Shown here: one piece after another, positions 15,109 through 23,718 of the stretch
Layout: each line of letters begins with the position of its first letter
Numbering within the stretch: position 1 is the first letter of the stretch
DNA from: Sinomonas cellulolyticus
GTDB lineage: Bacteria > Actinomycetota > Actinomycetes > Actinomycetales > Micrococcaceae
Assembly (NCBI RefSeq): GCF_014656475.1
Contig: NZ_BNCM01000011.1
Location: 1 to 64,000 of the forward strand
DNA: 64,000 nt
Direction of reading: 5' to 3'
Notes under the pieces: model-generated
Told to the model about the DNA's origin: nothing
Seen by the model: the letters and a program-made list of their open reading frames with translations, nothing else
The model's database searches: none
Translations under genes and position numbers: made by a program

Positions 15109-15843
15109 ATGGAGACGACCATACGCGAGCGCGGCGAGGATGAGCTCCTCGAGGAGTTCCTCGTCAGCCCGGACCTGAAGACCTTCCTGACACGGCTCTC
15201 CCAGTTGGCCGCCCAGGACCTCTCCGGCGAGGCGGGCGCCGTGTCCTGCAGCGTCACGCTGGGCCGCCGCGGCCGCCGGGCCACTCTGGGCAGCAGCGAT
15301 CCCATTGCCGACGCGATGGACGAGATCCAGTACGCGAGCGGCCAGGGGCCGTGCCAGGAATCGGTGTCCACGAAGAAGACGGTGTACATCCCGGACCTGA
15401 GGACCACCACCCGCTACCCGCGGTACCGCAAGGCCGTCTCGGGGTCTCCCCTCCGGGCTGTCTTCTCCACGCCCATCCCCCTGCCGACGGAGTCCGACGC
15501 GGACGCTGCGCTCAACTCCTACAGCAGCCTGCCTGATGGGTTCTCGGACGAGCTGCGGGCACAGGCCGAGCATCTGGCAGGACTCGCATCGCGTACCCTC
15601 CGGCTCGCGCTGCGGGTAGCCCGGGAAAGCGAGCGTTCCGCGGACCTCGAAGCAGCGCTCGAATCCCGGACCACCATCAGCCTCGCCGCCGGCGTCATCA
15701 TGGCCCAGTCCAACTGCACCTCCGCCGAGGCGATGCAGGTGCTCAAGAAGGCGTCCATGAACCGCAATCAGAAGCTGCGGGACGTCGCCGCGGCGATTCT
15801 GGCGCGCTACGGCGAGAAGGACCGGGAGACCTTCTTCGGCTGA
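15109..15843 (+). CDS. GAF-ANTAR antitermination regulator
   Basis: The 244-residue protein has a GAF sensor domain at about residues 20-165 (DEIQYASGQGPCQESV, YIPDL, AVFSTPIPL) and an ANTAR RNA-binding domain at about 178-240 (LAAGVIMAQSNCTSAEAMQV, then LRDVAAAIL). ANTAR proteins bind paired hexaloop hairpins in leader RNA and prevent termination. The target transcript is not evident here. The gene stands alone and ends before a strong bidirectional hairpin. Expression is probably stress-linked, given the GTTT-N16-GGGTAG promoter. Confidence 0.88.
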   Translation: METTIRERGEDELLEEFLVSPDLKTFLTRLSQLAAQDLSGEAGAVSCSVTLGRRGRRATLGSSDPIADAMDEIQYASGQGPCQESVSTKKTVYIPDLRTTTRYPRYRKAVSGSPLRAVFSTPIPLPTESDADAALNSYSSLPDGFSDELRAQAEHLAGLASRTLRLALRVARESERSADLEAALESRTTISLAAGVIMAQSNCTSAEAMQVLKKASMNRNQKLRDVAAAILARYGEKDRETFFG

Positions 15844-15975
15844 TCCTCCCGAGCCCCGGAGCACGAGCCGGGAGCCGAGCGCCAAGCGCCTGCTTCCACA
15901 CGCTGCCGCGCCGAGGGCCCCTCGCCCCGACCCCGCCACTAAACACGCGCCCCGACCCCGCTCTAATACGCAGGC

Positions 15976-16015
15976 GGGCGTACGACGGCGGGCGGCCACC
16001 CGCCGTCGTACGCCC
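15976..16015. terminator. Bidirectional terminator hairpin
   Basis: Arms of 17 bases (left arm GGGCGTACGACGGCGGG) pair perfectly across a 6-base loop between the convergent GAF-ANTAR and TetR genes. The motif TACGACGGCG recurs, with different flanks, in the hairpin at 39856. Confidence 0.8.
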
Positions 16016-16031
16016 ACCTGACGCGCCGGGC

Positions 16032-16682
16032 TCAGCTCATCACGGACACCCCAGCGCGCCGCCTCAGCGGGAACTCCGGACGGTCCGGGCGGTGGAGTGC
16101 GATCAGCGCGCGGGCAATGCTGCGCGCACGGGCCGCGGCGCCCAGATCCCCCTCGATCGAGGCCACCATGGCCCCTTTGGTGAGGATGTGGAACGACCAG
16201 GCGAAGCCCTCGGGATCGTCCAGGCCGGCAGCCTCCGCGAGCGCGGCGAGCCGTCCCCGGATGGCCGCGAGATGGTCCATGGCAGCACGGCCCAGCGGGT
16301 GGTCGCCGCCGAACTCGATGAGGACCTTGAGGAACGTGTTGACCTCGGCGGCACCCCGCCGGAACCACTCGTCGAGCACGGTGAAGGCAGCGAGCAGGGC
16401 GTCGTCCGGCGAATGGCTGTGCGCGATCGCGTCCTCGATGGCCTCGGACCGCACCGCGTACCACCGGTCCATGTAGGCGAGGACCAGCGCATCCTTCGAC
16501 CTGAAGTGACGGTAGAAGGTCGCCTTCGCGACGCCGGAGCGGGAGATGATCTCATCGATCCCCACATCCCGTACCCCACGCTTGGCAAACAATCCGTACG
16601 CCGTCTTCAGGATCTTCTCCCGGGCAGAGGGGCTCGGCTCCGTGGCTGCCCGGCCAATTTCTCGACCGTTCATGGCACCCAT
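16032..16682 (-). CDS. TetR-family transcriptional regulator
   Basis: The 216-residue repressor has an N-terminal TetR helix-turn-helix at residues 20-65 (REKILKTAYGLFAKRGVRDV, then ISRSGVAKATFYRHFRSKDA) and a helical ligand domain. It is divergent from the SigB-like sigma factor. Two identical 18-base elements lie between the two genes, so it very likely represses itself and perhaps the sigma gene. Its inducer is unknown. Confidence 0.88.
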   Translation of the reverse strand: MGAMNGREIGRAATEPSPSAREKILKTAYGLFAKRGVRDVGIDEIISRSGVAKATFYRHFRSKDALVLAYMDRWYAVRSEAIEDAIAHSHSPDDALLAAFTVLDEWFRRGAAEVNTFLKVLIEFGGDHPLGRAAMDHLAAIRGRLAALAEAAGLDDPEGFAWSFHILTKGAMVASIEGDLGAAARARSIARALIALHRPDRPEFPLRRRAGVSVMS

Positions 16683-16695
16683 CCTAGCAAGATCT

Positions 16696-16751
16696 GGACA
16701 GACAGGTCTGTCTACTTGTATAACTTTCTTCGAGGACAGACAGGTCTGTCT
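16696..16751. promoter_or_regulatory. Paired TetR operators between tetR and sigma gene
   Basis: The 18-base sequence GGACAGACAGGTCTGTCT occurs exactly at 16696-16713 and 16734-16751, 38 bases apart. Each contains the inverted repeat AGACAG-GT-CTGTCT. A -10-like TATAAC lies between them, so a bound repressor dimer pair would block the divergent promoter region. Confidence 0.75.
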
Positions 16752-16809
16752 TGTTGAGTAGCACCAACAACATCAGGCGCCGCATAGCGGCGGAGACGAG
16801 GAGGTTGCT

Positions 16810-17577
16810 GTGGACAAGCTGGGAACGCGCGTGAAACCTCTGCCAGTCGAGGCGGAGCACGGGGACACGGGAACTGCTCTGGATGTGATGGACGCGCCCT
16901 GCGCTGCAGAGCTCGTCATGGAGTACTTGGGCGTGGCCGATGCGCTGGCCCGCAGGCACCGGACCCCCGGGCATGATCTGGACGACCTGCGGCAGGTGGC
17001 CCGCCTCGGTCTGATCCGGGCAGCGCAGCGCTACCGCGAGGATGGTGGCCACGGATTCCTCCAGTACGCGGTGCCCACGATCTCGGGCACCATCAAGCAC
17101 TACCTCCGCGACAATTCCTGGACGGTGCGGCCCCCGCGCCGGCTCCAGGAGCTGCGGCTGACCGTCCGTGCCGCCCAGGGGCAGCTTGCCCAGGACCTCG
17201 GCCGCGAGCCCAGCGTCAGCGAGATCAGCAAGGCAACCGGCGCCGCCGAGACGGAGGTCGTCGAGGCGAAGGGCGTCGGCGCGGCGATGACCGGAGTCGA
17301 GATCGACTCACTCGACGCGGGGCTCGACTCCGACGGTGATTCCGCCGGCTACCTCGTCCCAGTGGTGGATGCGGGGTTCGAGCAGGTCGAGCAGCGCGAA
17401 CTCATCGCCTCGGCACTCACCTGCTGCAGCGATGAGGACCTGCGCCTGGTCAAGATGCGGTTCGTGGACGAGATGACCCAGCGCGAGATCGCCGCTGAGC
17501 TCGGCGTGAGCCAGATGCAGGTCTCGCGCCTGCTGAAGAGCGTCCTCAGCCGGATGCGCCGCAAGCTGGCGGCGTAA
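16810..17577 (+). CDS. SigB/SigF/SigG-type sigma-70 factor
   Basis: The 255-residue sigma factor has region 2 at about 40-105 (DLDDLRQVARLGLIRAAQRY, then FLQYAVPTISGTIKHYLRD), region 3 at 110-170 (RPPRRLQELRLTV, then LGREPSVSEISKATG) and region 4 at 200-255 (MTQREIAAELGVSQMQVSRL). These mark the group that controls general stress and sporulation genes. AGGAGG precedes GTG 16810. No anti-sigma or anti-anti-sigma gene is adjacent, unlike classic SigB loci. Control may instead come from the divergent TetR repressor. Confidence 0.88.
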   Translation: MDKLGTRVKPLPVEAEHGDTGTALDVMDAPCAAELVMEYLGVADALARRHRTPGHDLDDLRQVARLGLIRAAQRYREDGGHGFLQYAVPTISGTIKHYLRDNSWTVRPPRRLQELRLTVRAAQGQLAQDLGREPSVSEISKATGAAETEVVEAKGVGAAMTGVEIDSLDAGLDSDGDSAGYLVPVVDAGFEQVEQRELIASALTCCSDEDLRLVKMRFVDEMTQREIAAELGVSQMQVSRLLKSVLSRMRRKLAA

Positions 17578-17615
17578 AGCACGATGGCGGCGCAGTCCGC
17601 CCCCGTCCCGCCAGA

Positions 17616-18497
17616 TCACTCGAGCTCAAGGCCGGGCCCCAGTCTTCGGGGCGGCCTGCCCTCGACGAGCTTCTCCATCCGCTCCCGTGTGCCTGAGCCC
17701 GGTGCGGGCAGGTACGCGACGATGTGGAGCGTCGGCGCGTCCGAGGGAACGAGCTGGTGCTGCTCGAAGTCGAGCCGCCCAGCCACAGGATGCAGGAACG
17801 TTCGGGCACGGGAGGCGAAGCGCCGCACCTCATGGTCGTCCCAGGCGCGGGCGAAGTCCTCTGAGTCGCGTCGGAGTCTGGTGATGAGTTCGAGGTGCGC
17901 GGCCCGGTCGGCATGCGACCCCGCTTCAGCACGGTAGTCCGCAAGGAAGCTGCGCACAGTGACCTCCCAATCGGGAAGCATGCCGCGCACGTAGGGGTCC
18001 GTAAAGGTGAGCCGCAGGAGATTGCGGTCGCGGACCGGCACAGTGGCGATGCCCGGGAAGAGCGCCTCGTACCCACGGTTCCAGGCCCCGATGTCCCACG
18101 TGGACGTCACGGCGAAGGCGGGCGCCGGGTCCAGAGCATGCAGAAGGTGCTGGACATGGTCCGGCACTGGCTCTGGACCCGGCGCCGCTTCGCGTGGTGC
18201 GGGAGCGTACCCGCTCAGGCCCAGGACGTAGTCGTGCTCGGGAGCGCTCAGGCGCAGGTTGACCGCGACGGCGTCGAGCACGTGGCGTGAGGGATTGATG
18301 TCGCGGCCCTGCTCGAGCCATGTGTACCAGGTGACCGAGACGCCGGAGAGGAACGCTACCTCCTCGCGGCGCAGCCCCACGGTGCGGCCGCGTCCGACGG
18401 GAGGGAGCCCGTAGTCGGCCCGGACGGCCCGCTCGCGCCGTGCGCGGAGGAAGGCACCGAGTTCCTTGCGCCGGACTTCCGCGGCGTTCACGTCCAC
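17616..18497 (-). CDS. XRE-family regulator with MmyB-like ligand domain
   Basis: The 293-residue protein has an HTH at residues 8-75 ([43 protein letters not shown]) and an MmyB-like PAS-type ligand domain from about 105 ([20 protein letters not shown], then [14 protein letters not shown], then [22 protein letters not shown]). This is a common actinobacterial regulator type that often controls a divergent dehydrogenase or reductase. Here the divergent gene is ilvD, with a 14-bp palindrome between them. The sigma factor gene ends 38 bases from its stop. Confidence 0.85.
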   Translation of the reverse strand: MDVNAAEVRRKELGAFLRARRERAVRADYGLPPVGRGRTVGLRREEVAFLSGVSVTWYTWLEQGRDINPSRHVLDAVAVNLRLSAPEHDYVLGLSGYAPAPREAAPGPEPVPDHVQHLLHALDPAPAFAVTSTWDIGAWNRGYEALFPGIATVPVRDRNLLRLTFTDPYVRGMLPDWEVTVRSFLADYRAEAGSHADRAAHLELITRLRRDSEDFARAWDDHEVRRFASRARTFLHPVAGRLDFEQHQLVPSDAPTLHIVAYLPAPGSGTRERMEKLVEGRPPRRLGPGLELE

Positions 18498-18516
18498 CCA
18501 TCAACGCTAGCACTCT

Positions 18517-18530
18517 CAGTACTAGTACTG
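18517..18530. promoter_or_regulatory. Perfect 14-bp palindrome, operator candidate
   Basis: CAGTACTAGTACTG is fully palindromic and sits in the 77-base gap between the MmyB-type regulator and ilvD. It is the probable autoregulatory operator of the regulator. Confidence 0.6.
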
Positions 18531-18574
18531 GGGGCGTCTGGAACAGGGCCGCGCGCGGGTGGCATTCTGGTGCA

Positions 18575-20458
18575 ATGCCAGCACTTCGTTCCCGCACCGT
18601 GACCCATGGCCGCAACATGGCCGGCGCCCGCGCACTGATGCGCGCCTCCGGCGTCGCCAACTCGGACATCGGCAAGCCGATCATCGCCGTCGCCAACTCG
18701 TTCACCGAGTTCGTCCCCGGCCACACCCACCTGCAGCCCGTGGGCCGCATCGTCTCCGACGCGATCCTCGCCGCCGGCGCCGTGCCGCGCGAGTTCAACA
18801 CGATCGCGGTGGACGACGGGATCGCCATGGGCCACGGCGGCATGCTCTACTCGCTGCCCTCTCGCGACCTCATCGCCGACTCGGTCGAGTACATGGTCAA
18901 CGCCCATTGCGCCGACGCCCTCGTGTGCATCTCCAACTGCGACAAGATCACGCCTGGCATGCTCATGGCCGCCCTGCGCCTGAACATCCCCACGGTGTTC
19001 GTCTCCGGCGGCCCCATGGAGGCCGGCCGCGTGACGCTCACGGACGGCTCGGTGCGCTCCCTGGACCTGGTCAACGCGATCTCGGACGCGGTGGACGAGT
19101 CCATCTCCGACGCCGACATCGACCTCATCGAGCAGAACGCGTGCCCCACCTGCGGCTCGTGCTCCGGCATGTTCACGGCCAACTCGATGAACTGCCTCAC
19201 CGAGGCCATCGGCCTCTCCCTGCCGGGCAACGGCTCGGTCCTTGCGACCCATACCGCGCGCAAGGCACTCTACGAGCGCGCCGGTGCCACCGCCGTCGAC
19301 CTCGCCAAGCGCTACTACGAGGACGACGACGCGTCCGTCCTCCCGCGCTCCATCGCCACCGCGGAGGCGTTCGACAACGCGATGGCCCTCGACATCGCGA
19401 TGGGCGGCTCGACCAACACGATCCTGCACCTGCTCGCGGCCGCGCAGGAGGCCGGCGTCGAGTACGGCCTGGCGGAGATCGACGCGAAGTCCCGCAAGGT
19501 GCCGTGCCTCGCGAAGGTCGCCCCGAACGTGGCCAAGGACAAGACGTACTACATGGAGGACGTGCACCGCGCCGGCGGCATCCCCGCGCTCCTGGGCGAG
19601 CTCAACCGCGGCGGCCTCCTGCACACCAACGTGCGCTCGGTCCACTCCCCCGACCTCGCCTCGTGGCTCGACGCGTGGGACATCCGCGGGGGCAAGGCCA
19701 CCGAGGAGGCCCAGCAGCTGTGGCACGCGGCCCCCGGCGGCCAGCGCTCCTCGACGGCGTTCTCGCAGTCGAACGAGTGGACCTCCCTCGACACCGACGC
19801 CGAGGGCGGCTGCATCCGCTCCGTGGAGCACGCCTACTCCAAGGACGGCGGCCTCGCCGTGCTGTACGGGAACGTGGCGATCGACGGCGCCGTGGTGAAG
19901 ACCGCCGGCGTGGACGAGTCCATCTGGACCTTCGAGGGCCCCGCGGTGGTGTGCGAGTCGCAGGAGGAGGCCGTGGAGAAGATCCTGAACAAGACGGTCA
20001 AGGAAGGCGACGTCGTGGTGATCCGCTACGAGGGGCCCAAGGGCGGCCCTGGCATGCAGGAGATGCTCTACCCGACCTCGTTCCTCAAGGGCCGTGGCCT
20101 CGGCAAGAAGTGCGCGCTCATCACCGACGGCCGCTTCTCCGGCGGCACCTCCGGCCTCTCGATCGGGCACATCTCCCCCGAGGCGGCCTCGGGCGGGACT
20201 ATCGCCCTCGTGAAGGACGGCGACCGGATCCGCATCGACATCCCGAACCGCTCCATGGAGCTGCTCGTGGACCCCGCCGAGCTCTACGCGCGGCGCGAGC
20301 ACCTCGAGGCCACGACCGGCTACCACCCGGCCAACCGGGAGCGGCACGTCTCCGCGGCCCTGCGCGCCTACGCCGCCATGGCCACCTCCGCGGACAAGGG
20401 CGCCGTGCGCGACGTCGACTCCCTCACGCGGCTCACGTCCCCGCAGCCGATCGGCTGA
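18575..20458 (+). CDS. ilvD: Dihydroxy-acid dehydratase
   Basis: The 627-residue enzyme makes 2-oxo acids for valine, leucine and isoleucine synthesis, using an Fe-S cluster. The cluster-binding cysteines are in [12 protein letters not shown] and [14 protein letters not shown], and the C-terminal signature [20 protein letters not shown] is intact. The start at ATG 18575 gives [20 protein letters not shown], the usual family N-terminus. Length is normal for the longer (E. coli-like) class. It is transcribed alone and followed by a terminator hairpin. Confidence 0.95.
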   Translation: MPALRSRTVTHGRNMAGARALMRASGVANSDIGKPIIAVANSFTEFVPGHTHLQPVGRIVSDAILAAGAVPREFNTIAVDDGIAMGHGGMLYSLPSRDLIADSVEYMVNAHCADALVCISNCDKITPGMLMAALRLNIPTVFVSGGPMEAGRVTLTDGSVRSLDLVNAISDAVDESISDADIDLIEQNACPTCGSCSGMFTANSMNCLTEAIGLSLPGNGSVLATHTARKALYERAGATAVDLAKRYYEDDDASVLPRSIATAEAFDNAMALDIAMGGSTNTILHLLAAAQEAGVEYGLAEIDAKSRKVPCLAKVAPNVAKDKTYYMEDVHRAGGIPALLGELNRGGLLHTNVRSVHSPDLASWLDAWDIRGGKATEEAQQLWHAAPGGQRSSTAFSQSNEWTSLDTDAEGGCIRSVEHAYSKDGGLAVLYGNVAIDGAVVKTAGVDESIWTFEGPAVVCESQEEAVEKILNKTVKEGDVVVIRYEGPKGGPGMQEMLYPTSFLKGRGLGKKCALITDGRFSGGTSGLSIGHISPEAASGGTIALVKDGDRIRIDIPNRSMELLVDPAELYARREHLEATTGYHPANRERHVSAALRAYAAMATSADKGAVRDVDSLTRLTSPQPIG

Positions 20459-20475
20459 CACGGTACAGACAGGCC

Positions 20476-20513
20476 AGGCGGCCCGCCCCCGTTCGCTCGG
20501 GGGTGGGCCGCCT
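20476..20513 (+). terminator. Terminator after ilvD
   Basis: A 16-bp stem (AGGCGGCCCGCCCCCG pairing with CGGGGGTGGGCCGCCT, one G-T pair) with loop TTCGCT-like is followed by GTTTGTGTG. It can serve both ilvD and the convergent DUF2637 gene. Confidence 0.8.
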
Positions 20514-20540
20514 GTTTGTGTGGTGGGGCGTGCGGGCGCG

Positions 20541-21740
20541 TCAGGCCTGCGTCGAGACGAGTTCCTTCGTGGCCTCGCCGTCGGCCTTCTCGGCCGTGAC
20601 CGCGGGACCGGCGGAGGCGTCGGTGGCGGTCGTGGTCGAGCCAGAGGGCGCCGTAGTGGCCGTGGTGGCGGTCGTGTCCGACGCCGCCGCGGGTGCCTGG
20701 GCCGCGGGTGCCTGGGCCGCGGATTCCTCAACCGGAGCCTGCGGCCCGCGCAGGAGCGGGTTGAGCCCCGTCACGGTCGAGAGCTCGGGCATGAGCTGGC
20801 GCGTGGATGCGGCACTCTTGGCAGCGGGCCGGCTCGAGGGTGCCTTCGCAGCGGAAGCCGCCACGGGCTTCGTCGCTGGAGTGCTCCGTGCAGCGGACGT
20901 GGATGCACCGGCACCCGCCGCAGCGGCGGGCTTGCGCGGCTTCCGCTTCGGAGCCGGCTTCGGCTTCACCGGCGCGGCCTCCCCGGGAGCCTCCGAGACG
21001 GTCTGGGCCGCCGCGCCCGGCGTCGCACTCGCGGCTGTCGCGGCAACGGGGACGGGCCCAGTAGCCGCCGCCGCGTCAGCGACAGCCTCGGCCGCGGACG
21101 CATCCTGCAGGACGGATTCGACAACGGCCACCCCACCGGCCGCCACCGCGAGGCCGCTGCCTGCAGCCGCCTCGACCCCAGACTCCGCCGTGCCAGCAGC
21201 GTCAGCCGCGGCGGCGCAGTCGTGCGCAGCAGCCGCCAGGGACGCCTCCCTGGCGGCCGCCAGCGCCGCCTCCTTCTCCGCCGAGCTGCGCGCGTACTGG
21301 ACGAGCAGCACCGTGAGGTGCGTGATCGCGAGGAGCACCACCGGGGGCATCGCCGCGACGAGCGCCGATACGATGACCGGCACGTTGCCGTTCGAGGCCT
21401 TGACGGCGAGGATCGCGTGAATCGAGTTCGCGGCGGTCGAGACCACGGCGCCGAAGAACAGCAGGACCCACGGATAGAACTGCTCCTTGCCCTCCCGGCC
21501 CGCAAGGGCCACGATCGCCACGGTCGCCGCGACGATCATGCCGTCCACAATGAGCGGCCACATCCAGCCGATCTCGGGCTGGATGCCGGCACGGACGGCC
21601 AGGTCGGTGAGTGCGGAGAAGCTCAGGACAAAGGCGCCGGAGCCGATCACGACGGTCGATGCGATGCCGGTGGCGACGATCGGCTTCGAGATCGGCTTGT
21701 GCGCGGGCGCGGTGGAGGAATCGGTCGTCTGGGGGTTCAC
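20541..21740 (-). CDS. DUF2637 membrane protein with long Ala/Pro-rich tail
   Basis: The 399-residue protein begins at GTG 21740. Residues 20-165 hold four membrane helices of the DUF2637 type (VATGIASTVVIGSGAFVLSF, WPLIVDGMIVAATVAIVALA, FYPWVLLFFGAVVSTAANSI, AAMPPVVLLAITHLTVLLVQ). The remaining ~230 residues are low complexity, rich in Ala, Pro, Thr and Lys, with a basic patch (KPKPAPKRKPRKPAAAAG). DUF2637 proteins are frequent in actinobacteria, often on plasmids (Spd-like), but their role is not established. The tail is presumably cytoplasmic and disordered. Confidence 0.75.
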   Translation of the reverse strand: MNPQTTDSSTAPAHKPISKPIVATGIASTVVIGSGAFVLSFSALTDLAVRAGIQPEIGWMWPLIVDGMIVAATVAIVALAGREGKEQFYPWVLLFFGAVVSTAANSIHAILAVKASNGNVPVIVSALVAAMPPVVLLAITHLTVLLVQYARSSAEKEAALAAAREASLAAAAHDCAAAADAAGTAESGVEAAAGSGLAVAAGGVAVVESVLQDASAAEAVADAAAATGPVPVAATAASATPGAAAQTVSEAPGEAAPVKPKPAPKRKPRKPAAAAGAGASTSAARSTPATKPVAASAAKAPSSRPAAKSAASTRQLMPELSTVTGLNPLLRGPQAPVEESAAQAPAAQAPAAASDTTATTATTAPSGSTTTATDASAGPAVTAEKADGEATKELVSTQA

Positions 21741-21788
21741 ACTAGTTTTCTACCACGCGTAGGTGACGCCCAGTGACTGAGCCCCGGG

Positions 21789-22753
21789 TCACCTCCGGCG
21801 GTAGTAGTCCCGCCAGATCAGCCGGTGGATCGGGATGATCCGGGGCAGCGAGCGGACCCCGGGGATGAACGGGACGAGCATGAGCGCGAGGGTCAGGACG
21901 ACCATGATCCCGCTGATGACGAGGTCCGCGTTGGCAAGCGAGTTGAAGGGCGGGATCTGGTACCAGAACGAGAACAGCCACAGCCACGACTGGCCCGGAT
22001 AGTTCCCGGTCTCGTTCATCATGCCCCACTGGTCGCCGGTGAGGTGCTGGTCGTCGGCCAGGCCGTTGAAGTAGGTGCCGTCGCCGAGGAAGAGCTCCGT
22101 GCGCGTGCGGTCCATGCCGGCGAGTGAGCCGCCGTCGAGCACCCGGTCGAGGGAGCCGGAGGCGGCCATGCCGAGCAGATCCGTGTCGAGGGCGGGACAG
22201 GCCCGTAGTCTCCCGCCGCGACCTTGGCGGGATCGTTGTCCGGGGCCTTCGAGAGGGCGTCTGAGTAGGCCGTGGTCCAATCGGTGCGCTGCTGGTCCGT
22301 TGCGCCAGTCCACACACCAACCTCGGCGGGCACCGCCGGGAGGGTCTCCAGCGGGCCGATGACGAGGTCCTGCGCGGTGTCGATGGGGAGGCGCACCCCC
22401 GAGAGGCTCTGGAGGTCGATCGGGCCGAGCGTCTGGCTCGCGCCCTGCGTCGAGTTGTAGGGCGGACCATACTGGGCGGTGTCGCTGGTTCCGCCGAGCT
22501 CGGCGGTTGCCGTCGCGACGAAGTCCGACGGCGCCGTGGCGGCCCACTGCTTGAGCGTCACGGGTGCCTCGTCCGGCGAGCCGACGATCGCAGCAAGGCC
22601 GACGACCATTACCCCCACGACGACGAGGGCGTAGACGAGCTCCTTGACGAGGTCGTACTCCCGTTCGGCCCCGTGCCACGGCTCGCGGTCGAGATCTCGG
22701 TCTACCCGGGGCGGCCGGCGATGCGGCGTGTGACTGCGTTCCTTGAGCGTCAT
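21789..22753 (-). pseudogene. Frameshifted membrane protein downstream of cytochrome b
   Basis: The gene is read in two frames. From ATG 22753 it gives an N-terminal membrane helix (LVYALVVVGVMVVGLAAIVG), a soluble region (DFVATATAELGGTSDTAQYG) and then garbage after GDYGPVP. The neighbouring frame continues ALDTDLLGMAASGSLDRVLD to a C-terminal helix (GIMVVLTLALMLVPFIPGV) and the stop at 21789. One missing base near 22190-22200 would restore a 321-residue protein. The start overlaps the cytochrome b gene by 4 bases. It may be the C-terminal partner of that cytochrome b. Whether the shift is real or a sequencing error cannot be told. Confidence 0.75.
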
Positions 22754-23457
22754 GACACCTCACGCCCTTCCGAGGTCGGTTTCGGGGAGCGCAGTTGGGC
22801 GTCGCTCTCGGAGGCCTCGAGCGGCGGCACGACTCCGTGCACGCGCACGAGGAGGACATGGAGCACGACGACGGCCCCCACCGCGAGCGGCAGCAGCACG
22901 ATGTGCCACATGAGCACCTGGCCCAGGTTCGCGGGGTTGAACCACGCGCCGACGCCGACGGCGTTGAGCGCATCCTTGGCCTGGAACGCAATCCACTGGG
23001 AGTCGAAGTTGGTCTGGAGGAGGTATCCGGTGAACGCCGTGACGATCGAGACGACGAACGCGATGACGCCCGTGATCCACGTCAGCGCCCGTCCTCCGCG
23101 CCAGGATGCCATCCAGAACTTCCCCCACAGGTGGATGACCATGAACATGAAGAACAGCTCAACGCCCCAGAGGTGCGTGCTGTTGATGAAGTGCCCCGTG
23201 GCGGAGACGTGGTACCAGGCCGGCCCGTTGAGGGCGAGGACCACGCCGGACAGGATCACGTACAGGAGCGCCGCGATCGTGGCCATGCCGAAGACGTAGA
23301 TCCACGAGGCCACGTAGCTCGGCTGGGTCTCCGGCAGGAGCTTGTCCGGCGGCAGCTTGCGCGTGCCCCAGTCGCGGAAGCGGCCCGTCCAGTTGGCGAT
23401 GTGGCCGCCGGGAGGCACGGGCGCCACGCCGTGCGCTTCGGTGTGCGCGCCGCTCAT
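22750..23457 (-). CDS. Cytochrome b (N-terminal domain) protein
   Basis: The 235-residue protein has four membrane helices and the bis-heme pattern of cytochrome b: HLWGVELFFMFMVIHLWGKF and WHIVLLPLAVGAVVVLH each place two histidines 14 residues apart in adjacent helices, with the TGYLLQ turn between. Plastoquinol/ubiquinol oxidation residues of full bc1 complexes are not all present, and no Rieske or cytochrome c gene is nearby. GGAGGAA precedes ATG 23457, which overlaps the stop of a tiny upstream gene. It probably transfers electrons between quinone and an unidentified partner. Confidence 0.8.
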   Translation of the reverse strand: MSGAHTEAHGVAPVPPGGHIANWTGRFRDWGTRKLPPDKLLPETQPSYVASWIYVFGMATIAALLYVILSGVVLALNGPAWYHVSATGHFINSTHLWGVELFFMFMVIHLWGKFWMASWRGGRALTWITGVIAFVVSIVTAFTGYLLQTNFDSQWIAFQAKDALNAVGVGAWFNPANLGQVLMWHIVLLPLAVGAVVVLHVLLVRVHGVVPPLEASESDAQLRSPKPTSEGREVS

Positions 23458-23618
23458 CGCCGGTTCCTCCCTCCGGGGAAGGGCAGGAACAGTGCGGCGG
23501 CGAAGAGGAGGATCATCACGAGGATGACGATGAGGTTCCCCAGCTGGACCGTGAAGGGTCCCCATCCGAGGTAGACGCCGTCGGCTCCGAGGCGGGCGGC
23601 CGCAGTCCACGCAATCAT
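23454..23618 (-). CDS. Small single-helix membrane protein before cytochrome b
   Basis: The 54-residue product from ATG 23618 (a GTG four codons upstream is an alternative) has one membrane helix, LGNLIVILVMILLFAAALFL, ending in a basic tail GGRNRR. It overlaps the cytochrome b start as ATGA, so it is translated with it and is likely a small subunit of the same complex. No strong ribosome site is visible. Confidence 0.5.
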   Translation of the reverse strand: MIAWTAAARLGADGVYLGWGPFTVQLGNLIVILVMILLFAAALFLPFPGGRNRR

Positions 23619-23718
23619 TGTGATGTCCACGGCACCACGGTCCGCCCGCCTCCTGATCCGAACTAGGGACCAATGGCCCAGCAGGCCCAAGTCCCAGCAA
23701 GTTGACAGGAACGAGCGG

